From assembly GCA_047973225.1 (NCBI GenBank), contig JBKEBQ010000019.1, positions 1-15,699 of the forward strand: DNA of 15,699 nt, read 5' to 3'. This document shows, in pieces, positions 1 through 6,141 of the stretch. A program made the position numbers and the translations under genes. Source of the stretch: JBKEBQ01 sp047973225. GTDB taxonomy: Bacteria; Bacillota_I; Bacilli_A; Erysipelotrichales; Erysipelotrichaceae. Each line of letters begins with the position of its first letter. Within the stretch, counting starts at the first letter, position 1. The notes under the pieces were generated by a model. The model saw only the letters and a program-made list of their open reading frames with translations. It did not search any database and was not told where the DNA came from.

Positions 1-1
1 T

Positions 2-487
2 GTGAGCAGTTGTGCTAAGGCAGCCGGTATAAGTGGGATGGCTGTTAGTGCAACAGGCTGGATGGTAGAGACGGCATGGGATGCAGCAGATGTTATCAAG
101 GCAGTCCTTAGTAAAGATGAAATGGGCATGGCAGTTGGGCTCTTTTCGCTTTTCATGTCATAAGATGATATCATAAGAGGGGCTAAACATATTGATGAAG
201 TTGGAGATGGTTTATTAAGGGATTCGGAAAATCAAGCAACTGGAGAAGACTTAAATCATGTATTTGGTAAGCCAGAACACAACTTAGATGGTTTTCTAAA
301 TTCTTATGGTGGCAATCAAAACAATGCATTTAATGCTGTACAAAACGTTGCGCAAAATAATATTAATCCAAGTACTTATGTTACAGGAAGTGATTATATC
401 TTAAGTGTTAATAGGTATTCTATTACAGTACGTTGGGCATTTGTAAATGGCATCTTTAGAGTTGGAACATTCTTTATACCCTACTTA
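2..487 (+). pseudogene. 3' remnant of a polymorphic toxin gene (C-terminal nuclease-like toxin domain), interrupted by a stop
   Basis: A single plus-strand frame reads from the window edge and is broken only by a TAA at 161-163. Before the stop it gives a hydrophobic Gly/Ala-rich stretch (AAGISGMAVSATGW) of the kind that precedes toxin domains in LXG/type VII polymorphic toxins. After the stop it continues with GAKHIDEVGDG and then HVFGKPEHNLDGF, NSYGGNQNNAFNAV and ITVRWAFVNG..RVGTFFIP. This pattern resembles C-terminal toxin domains of the Barnase/EndoU/colicin E5/D-like nuclease group; that family call is from memory of the pattern and is not proven. No ATG, GTG or TTG follows the stop in this frame until 488, so the toxin part has no independent start. 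The frame also lacks a stop where the toxin should end and runs into the next gene. The upstream part of the gene lies outside the window. An immunity gene directly downstream supports the toxin reading. Confidence 0.6.
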
Positions 488-505
488 ATGAAAGGAAGAA
501 AAAAT

Positions 506-910
506 ATGTATATTAAATTAATAGATAGAGTAATGGAATTATTACTTGACGGAAGGTTTGAGGTTTTAGAAACCTTAAAGCATCAATATGAGAATAGTAA
601 AATAGTAGAAGTTGAAGAAACAGGAAAAGGCATTTTTGTGAGATTTGAAATAAATAGAGATTCATACCCTATTAATAGCAAAAATAAAAAAGATTTTAAC
701 TTTGGTGATGTAAATGGCGTTGTTGATGGAATAGTAGGCGCAATAGGTTTTATCCTTTATGTTAGAAATGGATATATTTCTACATTAGAAGGGTATTCTA
801 ATGTACCAGGGAGTTGGTCAAATGTTAACGATGATACTCAGCTTATTTATATGCCAGAGAAAAGGAATTTAGAAGCGTTAGAAAAAAAATGGAACAATAA
901 AGAACAATAA
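506..910 (+). CDS. Probable immunity protein for the upstream toxin
   Basis: This encodes a small soluble protein of 134 residues with no signal peptide or membrane segment. I chose the ATG at 506 because AAGGAAG at 491-497 is a good ribosome binding site about 9 bases upstream; the in-frame ATG at 488 has no such site. The centre carries FNFGDVNGVVDGIVGAIGF followed by ILYVRNGYISTLEGYSN, and the end is KRNLEALEKKW. The pattern of a 'G-F-I-L-F/Y-x-R-x-G-x-I-x-x-L-E-G-Y' strand pair is one I associate with small proteins next to polymorphic toxins. Its place right after a toxin-type C-terminal domain, on the same strand, is the main evidence for an immunity role. The frame is intact even though the toxin partner is broken, as expected for an orphan immunity gene that protects against sibling strains. 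The exact immunity family is not identified. Confidence 0.6.
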   Translation: MYIKLIDRVMELLLDGRFEVLETLKHQYENSKIVEVEETGKGIFVRFEINRDSYPINSKNKKDFNFGDVNGVVDGIVGAIGFILYVRNGYISTLEGYSNVPGSWSNVNDDTQLIYMPEKRNLEALEKKWNNKEQ

Positions 911-1191
911 TCAGAGTACAAATAAGAGTTTTTTAGGATAAATGAGCGTAGAGAAGAAAATTAACATATCTAACAAAAATTGATACATGCGCTGAGATAG
1001 GGGATATAGTACTAATATATGTATTAAGTTTATAAATTATACTAACCCACAGTACAACACGATACTAATAACCCTCCTAAGTAAATACAAGCAATACGTA
1101 ACAAACAATACTAACTAAATAGACAAAGTTAGTACTGTTTTTATGTGCTACTTAGTTTTCATATTGGAATGGCAACACTTATGTAGACAAA
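911..1191. other. AT-rich intergenic stretch with repeated TACTAA motifs
   Basis: No credible gene is seen. TACTAA occurs four times on the plus strand, at 1010-1015, 1040-1045, 1063-1068 and 1109-1114, usually as ATACTAA or GTACTAA, and the last copy forms the left arm of the hairpin at 1103-1140. The segment 1160-1191 is probably the non-coding end of the IS3-like remnant listed next. The spacing of the hexamers is irregular (30, 23 and 46 bases), so they are not a tandem array and may be chance in AT-rich DNA. Confidence 0.4.
1103..1140 (+). terminator. Hairpin, possible terminator downstream of the immunity gene
   Basis: The arms at 1103-1115 (AAACAATACTAAC) and 1128-1140 (GTTAGTACTGTTT) pair at 12 of 13 positions around a 12-base loop, and a short T run follows (GTTTTTATG). 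The stem is AT-rich and the T run is short, and it lies about 190 bases past the immunity stop, so a terminator role is only plausible. It could also be a remnant of an insertion-sequence end. Confidence 0.3.
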
Positions 1192-1237
1192 TTAATTAGT
1201 TAGTGAGCGCTGATATTCCATAGGACTCATATATCGG
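1192..1237 (-). pseudogene. Extreme C-terminus of an IS3-family transposase (OrfB remnant)
   Basis: Read on the minus strand, the bases just before a TAA at 1192-1194 encode RYMSPMEYQRSLTN. A 'MSP-x-E-Y-R/Q-x-S-L' ending is the classical end of the integrase-type transposase (OrfB) of IS3-family elements, especially the IS150 group. Only about 14 residues survive. The coding match stops at 1237, exactly where the plus-strand IS256-type terminal repeat begins, which suggests that an IS256-family insertion cut this gene. Past the stop the minus strand reads TTTGTCTACATAAGTGTTGC, similar to the usual 3' ends of these elements. The catalytic DDE domain is gone, so it cannot be active. The segment is short, so confidence is moderate. 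Confidence 0.5.
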
Positions 1238-1260
1238 GAGTGTAAAATAAACTGTGTAAG
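1237..1260 (+). repeat. Left terminal inverted repeat of an IS256-family element
   Basis: The sequence GGGAGTGTAAAATAAACTG followed by TGTAAG resembles the outer ends of IS256-family elements (a GAGTGTAAA...TGTGTAAG pattern). It lies about 70 bases upstream of the transposase remnant, the usual distance. No matching right end was found before 1577, so the element is truncated. Confidence 0.55.
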
Positions 1261-1330
1261 TAGAGAGCGTATGTTTCTACCTACATAGTTTTTTAATATG
1301 GGTGTGATAAAATAAAGGAAAGAGGTAAAG

Positions 1331-1536
1331 ATAAAGGAAAAAATAAAAAGAGATCCAAAAGCAGTAGCACTAGCACAACAGATTATTAAAGAATATGATT
1401 CCAAAAATGTACAAAATATGAATGATGCTTTAAATGATCTATTTGGACCAATGTTTGAAGCGATGTTGCAAGGGAGATGGAACCTCATTTAGGTTATGAA
1501 TCAAACAATAAGAATTTTAAGGAAAATAAATCCTAG
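1331..1536 (+). pseudogene. N-terminal fragment of an IS256-family (mutator-type) transposase, start codon lost and frameshifted
   Basis: From 1331 the frame encodes IKEKIKRDPKAVALAQQ, then NDALNDLFGPMFEAMLQ. After a one-base loss in the G run at 1472-1474 the next frame continues EMEPHLGYESNNK and ends at TAG 1534-1536. The 'L-F-G-P-M-x-E-x-M-L-x-G-E-M-x-x-H-L-G-Y' signature is typical of the start of IS256-family transposases (Pfam Transposase_mut). The normal ATG appears as ATA at 1331, with a good ribosome binding site (AAGAGGT) still ahead of it. A complete protein would be near 400 residues; about 68 are left and the DDE catalytic core is missing. In the original frame translation would stop at 1490-1492. 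The fragment is therefore dead by three separate lesions. Confidence 0.75.
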
Positions 1537-1577
1537 ACGAATTTATTAGTTCGGTTTTGTTTGTTTAAGGAATATGT

Positions 1578-3065
1578 TTATTTTGCGTGATATAATTTTT
1601 TGGTTTGATATTGATCTTCACATGTTAGGTTCATACCTAATTTTTTGATGGTATTAATATCTACTTGAGAAAGAATAACCGAACTATGAATTTCGCATTG
1701 TTGTAATTTATCAAGTTGCGCTAAGGCGCATTTTGCAGTTTCATTTTGTGTTGCAGATATGGCTAGTGCAATCAAGATTTCATCGGTATGCAAACGTGGG
1801 TTGTTATTGCCTAAGGAATGTACTTTTAAGTGCTGGATAGGTTTGATGATTTCAGGGGATATTAAATGAATTTTATCATCAATATTAGCCAGGACTTTTA
1901 AGGCGTTGAGTAAAGCAGCAGCACTTGCGCCAAGTAGTGAGGTTGTACGTCCGCTAACGATTGTTCTGTTTTCTAATTCAATTGCTACAGCTGGCGCATT
2001 TGTTTCCTCAGCACGCTGCATAGCACGGATGGCACAGCTACGTTCTTCAGTAGATATTTTTGCTTGAGACATTAAAATTTCTATTTTTTCTATTGCTTCT
2101 TGATGAATATAACCTAATTTGTAATCCAGTTTTGTGTGGTAGTATCGACGAAGGATTTCTTCTTTGCTGGCAAGACGCGCAGCTTCATCATCTTCAATAC
2201 AGTAGCCACACCAGTTTACACCCATATCGGTAGGTGATTTATAAATACTATCGCCCATAATCTTGCTTAGGATGTTGTTTAATACAGGAAAGACTTTTAC
2301 GTCACGATTGTAATTGATACTTGTTTCACCATATGCTTCTAAATGAAAAGGGTCAATCATATTAATATCATTTAAATCTGCAGTGGCAGCTTCATAAGCG
2401 AGGTTCACTGGGTGTTCTAGTGGTAAGTTCCAAACAGGAAATGTTTCAAATTTAGCATAACCAGCTTTGCGCCCTCTTTTGTGTTCATGAAATAACTGAG
2501 AAAGACAAACTGCCATCTTTCCAGAACCTGGACCTGGAGCGGTCACGACGACAAGTGATTTTGAAGTTTCGATGAAATCATTTTTACCATAACCAGCATC
2601 GGAAACAATCAAACCAACATTATTAGGATAGCCATCAATGGGATAATGAGTCGATACGGAAACACCCAAATTTTCAACACGTTGCTTGAATTTATCAGCA
2701 GCATTTTGGTTTGCATATTGGGTAATAACAACACTACCTACAAATAAATCACTTGCGCGAAAAGCATCAATTAAACGAAGAACTTCATCTTCATAAGTGA
2801 TCCCTAAATCACTGCGAATACGCGTATTTTCAATATCCTTTGCACAAATGGCGATTACAATCTCTACATGCTGGGAAAGGGTAAGTAACATTTTGAGTTT
2901 ACTATCGGGTTGAAAGCCTGGTAATACTCTTGAAGCATGATAATCATCAAATAGCTTCCCCCCAAATTCTAGATAGAGCTTGTTGCCAAATTGAGAAATT
3001 CTTTCCATAATGTGCTTGGATTGTTCTTGTAAATATAATGCATTGTTAAAAGCTTGTTTTTTCAT
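1578..3065 (-). CDS. DUF1846 (UPF0371) family protein
   Basis: This is a 495-residue soluble protein, full length for the DUF1846 family, which is widespread in Firmicutes and Actinobacteria and whose biochemical role is not established to my knowledge. Recognisable stretches are the N-terminal LYLEFGGKLFDDYHASRVLPGF, a Rossmann-like first half, a glycine-rich APGPGSGK loop at residues 176-183 that resembles a phosphate-binding loop, and GVNWCGYCIEDDEAAR further on. The ATG at 3065 is preceded by AAGGAG about 7 bases upstream on the minus strand and by an extended -10 promoter. It is transcribed alone: the copper operon upstream on the same strand ends in its own terminator. No convincing terminator is seen after 1578. 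I am sure of the family and not of the function. Confidence 0.85.
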   Translation of the reverse strand: MKKQAFNNALYLQEQSKHIMERISQFGNKLYLEFGGKLFDDYHASRVLPGFQPDSKLKMLLTLSQHVEIVIAICAKDIENTRIRSDLGITYEDEVLRLIDAFRASDLFVGSVVITQYANQNAADKFKQRVENLGVSVSTHYPIDGYPNNVGLIVSDAGYGKNDFIETSKSLVVVTAPGPGSGKMAVCLSQLFHEHKRGRKAGYAKFETFPVWNLPLEHPVNLAYEAATADLNDINMIDPFHLEAYGETSINYNRDVKVFPVLNNILSKIMGDSIYKSPTDMGVNWCGYCIEDDEAARLASKEEILRRYYHTKLDYKLGYIHQEAIEKIEILMSQAKISTEERSCAIRAMQRAEETNAPAVAIELENRTIVSGRTTSLLGASAAALLNALKVLANIDDKIHLISPEIIKPIQHLKVHSLGNNNPRLHTDEILIALAISATQNETAKCALAQLDKLQQCEIHSSVILSQVDINTIKKLGMNLTCEDQYQTKKLYHAK

Positions 3066-3091
3066 TGTTGTCTCCTTAAAACTTAATTTCT

Positions 3092-3100
3092 ATTATAACA
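3092..3100 (-). promoter_or_regulatory. Extended -10 promoter element for the DUF1846 gene
   Basis: On the minus strand this reads TGTTATAAT, a perfect TATAAT with the TGn extension, 27 bases upstream of the DUF1846 start codon. No good -35 hexamer is seen at the right distance, which is usual for extended -10 promoters. The same nonamer appears upstream of rsmG. Confidence 0.5.
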
Positions 3101-3177
3101 ATTTTTCATCTAAATGGTTAGTGAAAAACAACAGTGAAAAGCCATTATGCCATTTTTTTTATTTCCCAGGTAATATT

Positions 3178-3214
3178 AGAAAAACAACCTTATTTTTATG
3201 AAAGAAGGTTGTTT
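3178..3214 (-). terminator. Intrinsic terminator of the copA-copZ-csoR operon
   Basis: The arms 3182-3191 and 3205-3214 are perfect 10-base complements (AAACAACCTT / AAGGTTGTTT) with a 13-base loop. On the minus strand the second arm leads into a T run. It lies 7 bases past the csoR stop, so it ends the copper operon and separates it from the DUF1846 gene. Confidence 0.75.
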
Positions 3215-3220
3215 ACTGTA

Positions 3221-3493
3221 TTATTTTGTTACTTTCTCAAATACTTTTATCAATTCTTTAATTTTTTTCTCTGTGTAGGCTTCGTCATTGTTATGGAAGC
3301 TATCGTATATGCAACCTTGCATATGTCCTTTTAAAATTTCGCGGTTTGTTTTATTTAAAATCGCAATCGAAGCCATAATTTGGTTGGATATGTCAATACA
3401 GTATTGATCCTCTTCCACCATTTTTAAAATGCCATCTATTTGACCTCGCGCTGTTTTTAATAGTCTCGCGATTTGTTTTTGATCAGCGTGCAT
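3221..3493 (-). CDS. csoR: CsoR-type copper-sensing transcriptional repressor
   Basis: This 90-residue all-helical protein belongs to the CsoR/RcnR family. It binds operator DNA when copper-free and releases it on binding Cu(I). The Cu(I) ligands of CsoR are present with the usual spacing: Cys32 (in QYCIDI), His57 and Cys61 (in GHMQGC), that is a C-x24-H-x3-C pattern. The N-terminal basic LLKTARGQIDGI segment is the family signature helix. The gene is last in a minus-strand operon, and its start overlaps the copZ stop by 11 bases, so translation is probably coupled. Position in the operon implies that it represses its own synthesis through the operator at 6013-6030. The Cys-His-Cys set argues for copper and against nickel (RcnR), formaldehyde (FrmR) or sulfane-sulfur (CstR) sensing. 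Confidence 0.9.
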   Translation of the reverse strand: MHADQKQIARLLKTARGQIDGILKMVEEDQYCIDISNQIMASIAILNKTNREILKGHMQGCIYDSFHNNDEAYTEKKIKELIKVFEKVTK

Positions 3494-3701
3494 AAGTATC
3501 TACGGAAACTAGTGTATAACCAGCATCTACAATTGCGGTTTGTAAAGTTTCATCCGTTATTACCTTTGTTAGGGTAAGAGTTGCCGTGTTGTTTGCAAGA
3601 TCAACACTTGCCTCTATTCCATCTATGCCATGCAAAGCGTCATAAACATGTTTTGCGCAGTTTTCACAGCGCATCCCCTTAATTGTTAATATTTTTTTCA
3701 T
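3483..3701 (-). CDS. copZ: Copper chaperone CopZ (HMA domain)
   Basis: This is a 72-residue single heavy-metal-associated domain with the ferredoxin-like beta-alpha-beta-beta-alpha-beta pattern. The Cu(I)-binding loop is GMRCENC, with Cys12 and Cys15. Such chaperones carry Cu(I) in the cytoplasm and hand it to the N-terminal domain of CopA and to CsoR. The ATG at 3701 overlaps the copA stop in an ATGA arrangement (4 bases). The gene lies between copA and csoR, an unusual but sensible order in which pump, chaperone and sensor share one transcript. The length matches typical CopZ proteins of about 68-75 residues. A loop reading MRC-ENC and the context make copper more likely than mercury. Confidence 0.88.
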   Translation of the reverse strand: MKKILTIKGMRCENCAKHVYDALHGIDGIEASVDLANNTATLTLTKVITDETLQTAIVDAGYTLVSVDTYAR

Positions 3702-6001
3702 GATACGTTCTCCTTTGTGTTTTGTTTTTGGTGAAATTTGGTCTTGAATAATTGTAAACGTAGAGCATTTAAAACTACAAATACGGATGAGAATGCCATT
3801 GCAGCAGCTGCGAACATTGGGTTTAATTTGATGCTGAAGGAAGTATGCAGAATACCTGCTGCGATGGGAATACCGATAATATTATAGAAAAATGCCCAAA
3901 ATAAGTTTTCTTTTATATTACGAAGCGTGGACTTTGATAATTGATAGGTCGTAACGACATCTAGAACATCACTATGCATTAATACAATATCAGCACTTTC
4001 AATGGCGATATCATTACCCGCACCAATCGCAATTCCAATATCGGCTTGTACAAGTGCAACAGCATCATTAATGCCATCGCCGACCATTGCCACTTTTTTA
4101 TTTGTCTTCTTTAAGGCTTTTATGTGTTGTGCCTTATCTTGGGGCAATACATCGGCAATGACGCGTTCTATTCCTAGCTGTGAAGCGATAGCTTTTGCCG
4201 TCTGTTGATTATCGCCACTTAACATTACTACCTGAATACCGAGAGCATGCAGTTCATCAATTGCCTGCTTGCTTGATTTCTTAAGTGTATCACTTACTGC
4301 AATCATTCCCACCAATTGTTTATTTTTGGCAAAATAGAGTGGAGTTTGGCCTTCGTTGGAAAGATTTATTGCTGTTTCATTAAAAGCGGATATGTCAATG
4401 TGTTCATTCTCCATTAATTTTGCGTTTCCAGCAAAAATAGTATAATTTTGCATTTCTACAACAATACCTTTACCTGCAAGTTGCACAAATTTCAAATGAT
4501 TTTCAACGCTTAAATGTTGTTCTTCGGCTTTTTCAATAATTGCTTTAGCAAGAGGGTGCTCACTCACATATTCAGCATTATAAGCGATTTGTAATAATTC
4601 TGATGCACTGCTGTTTTCACTTACGAACATATTGCTAACGCTTGGCTTTCCTTTGGTAAGGGTTCCTGTTTTATCGAGGGCAACAATATCAATACTTTGC
4701 ATGACTTCTAAGCTTTCAGCGGTTTTAAATAGAATGCCAAGTTCAGCGCCTTTGCCAGTTCCAACCATAATTGCGGTCGGAGTTGCTAAGCCAAGTGCAC
4801 AAGGACAACTGATGATTAAGACGGCAATACCAATTGATAATGAAAAACTGACACTATATCCAAAATACAACCATGCCAGTGTAGAAAATAGCGAAATGAG
4901 CATAACAACAGGAACAAAAATATTGCTTACTTTATCAGCAAGCTTTGCAATTGGCGCTTTGCTGGTATTGGCAGATTCTACAAGCTTAATAATATTGGAT
5001 ATTGTTGTCTCTTCACCAACATGGGTAGCTTTCATCTTAAAGTAACCGCTCAGGTTTATAGTAGCAGCGCTCACTCGATCATCAATGGTTTTATCGAGTG
5101 GAAGGCTCTCGCCACTTAACATTGACTCGTCAACACTAGCAGAACCATCGACAATAATACCATCTACAGGAATGGCATTTCCAGATTTAATAATGACAAT
5201 ATCACCTTTTAAGACATCTTCAATATGTACTTCTTTGATAATGCCATCTTTTTCAACAAGAGCTGTTTTTGGCGTCAAATCCATCAGTTTTGCGATGGCA
5301 TCACTGGTCTTTCCTTTTGATTTGGTTTCTAAATATTTACCGAGGGTAATCAGTGCCAAAATAGTTCCTGCAGATTCGAAATAAAGGTCCATTTGATACA
5401 TGTGTACCATCGTAAAATCTTGTATTGTCAATGCTTTTTGAATCATAACAATGGCATATGTTCCATACAGCATGGCAGCACTCGCACCGATGGCAATCAA
5501 AGAGTCCATGGTTGGTGATAAACGCCATAAATTTTTAAATCCATGATAAAAATAGGAACGATTGATATAACAAATAGCAAATGCTAAAAGAAATTGAATG
5601 ATCGCAAAATTTAAGGCATGTTGTGGGCCGCTAAGAAATGTTGGCAAAGGGAAATTAAACATTTCACCCATTGCGATATACATTAGTGGTAGTAACAAGA
5701 TAGAGGAAATCCATAATTTTTTGAAAATTGCGTGACTTTCCTTTTTTGTCACTGATAAATCATGATCCACGCTGTTTGTAGTGGATGTGTTCTTTTTTAA
5801 GCTTGCCCCATAGCCAGCATCAACAACTGCCTTGATGATGTCATCAACACTTTGCACGGTATTATCATATTCAATTTGCAATGTATTTTGCATTAGGTTA
5901 ATAACAGCAGAAGAAGTTCCGCTTAGCTTTTTAACTGCTTTTTCAACATGACTAGCACAGGATGTACAAGTCATGCCCGTAATATCAAAAGTTTTTTTCA
6001 T
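3698..6001 (-). CDS. copA: Copper-exporting P1B-type ATPase CopA
   Basis: This inner-membrane pump uses ATP to export Cu(I). With the ATG at 6001 the protein has 767 residues. It has one N-terminal HMA domain (GMTCTSC, Cys12 and Cys15), eight predicted membrane helices, the actuator-domain TGE-type loop (SGESLP), the metal-binding CPC in the sixth helix (Cys399-Pro-Cys401), the phosphorylation motif DKTGTLT (Asp443), the HP dipeptide of P1B pumps (SEHPLA) and the hinge motif GDGIND. I chose ATG 6001 because GGAGGT lies just upstream (spacing 5). An in-frame GTG at 6013 would add four residues but lies over the operator and has a poor site. First gene of the operon, overlapping copZ by 4 bases. 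The CPC motif and the neighbours point to Cu(I)/Ag(I), not Cd/Zn. Confidence 0.93.
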   Translation of the reverse strand: MKKTFDITGMTCTSCASHVEKAVKKLSGTSSAVINLMQNTLQIEYDNTVQSVDDIIKAVVDAGYGASLKKNTSTTNSVDHDLSVTKKESHAIFKKLWISSILLLPLMYIAMGEMFNFPLPTFLSGPQHALNFAIIQFLLAFAICYINRSYFYHGFKNLWRLSPTMDSLIAIGASAAMLYGTYAIVMIQKALTIQDFTMVHMYQMDLYFESAGTILALITLGKYLETKSKGKTSDAIAKLMDLTPKTALVEKDGIIKEVHIEDVLKGDIVIIKSGNAIPVDGIIVDGSASVDESMLSGESLPLDKTIDDRVSAATINLSGYFKMKATHVGEETTISNIIKLVESANTSKAPIAKLADKVSNIFVPVVMLISLFSTLAWLYFGYSVSFSLSIGIAVLIISCPCALGLATPTAIMVGTGKGAELGILFKTAESLEVMQSIDIVALDKTGTLTKGKPSVSNMFVSENSSASELLQIAYNAEYVSEHPLAKAIIEKAEEQHLSVENHLKFVQLAGKGIVVEMQNYTIFAGNAKLMENEHIDISAFNETAINLSNEGQTPLYFAKNKQLVGMIAVSDTLKKSSKQAIDELHALGIQVVMLSGDNQQTAKAIASQLGIERVIADVLPQDKAQHIKALKKTNKKVAMVGDGINDAVALVQADIGIAIGAGNDIAIESADIVLMHSDVLDVVTTYQLSKSTLRNIKENLFWAFFYNIIGIPIAAGILHTSFSIKLNPMFAAAAMAFSSVFVVLNALRLQLFKTKFHQKQNTKENVS

Positions 6002-6012
6002 AAATACCTCCA

Positions 6013-6030
6013 CACACCCCTGCCGGGTAT
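6013..6030. promoter_or_regulatory. CsoR operator of the copper operon
   Basis: The sequence ACCCCTGCCGGGT at 6016-6028 is a GC-rich interrupted palindrome (ACCC and GGGT half-sites) flanked by AT-rich DNA with TATA on one side. This is the known form of CsoR boxes (TACCC-n-GGGTA types). It starts about 11 bases downstream of the -10 element, so a bound repressor would sit on the transcription start region and block initiation. The site stands out because the surrounding DNA is very AT-rich. Confidence 0.75.
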
Positions 6031-6040
6031 ATACAAGAAT

Positions 6041-6068
6041 AATATACGATGAATATTTATTTTGTCAA
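6041..6068 (-). promoter_or_regulatory. Promoter of copA-copZ-csoR
   Basis: On the minus strand TTGACA (6063-6068) is a perfect -35, followed after 16 bases by TATATT (6041-6046) as -10. The predicted start of transcription falls near 6034, next to the CsoR operator. The near-consensus hexamers suggest strong basal activity that relies on CsoR for control. Confidence 0.75.
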
Positions 6069-6089
6069 TAAATTTTTGCTAAGTATACA

Positions 6090-6118
6090 TCGACAAAAAA
6101 ACGCACTTGTATTACTAT
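6090..6118 (+). promoter_or_regulatory. Candidate promoter of the patatin-PH-LytTR cluster
   Basis: TCGACA (6090-6095, 5 of 6 to consensus) and TACTAT (6113-6118, 4 of 6) are 17 bases apart. The -10 is weak, so confidence is modest. The ribosome binding site AGGATG at 6129-6134 follows. The divergent copA promoter is about 22 bases away, but the CsoR box is on the far side, so copper control of this promoter is not implied. Confidence 0.4.
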
Positions 6119-6141
6119 ATAGATAGACAGGATGTGAGCGT

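Noticed and set aside
1192..1488. A 98-codon minus-strand open frame across the IS remnants
   Set aside because: Most of it is antisense to the IS256 transposase fragment. Only its last 14 codons look like real protein (an IS3 transposase end), so the full frame is a chance join.
4632..5384. Plus-strand open frames inside copA
   Set aside because: They lie opposite a strongly conserved P-type ATPase, show no ribosome binding sites and encode nothing recognisable.
6002..6013. GTG at 6013 as the copA start
   Set aside because: It has a weak ribosome binding site and lies on the CsoR operator, while ATG 6001 has GGAGGT at a workable distance and gives the usual MKKTFDITGMTC start.
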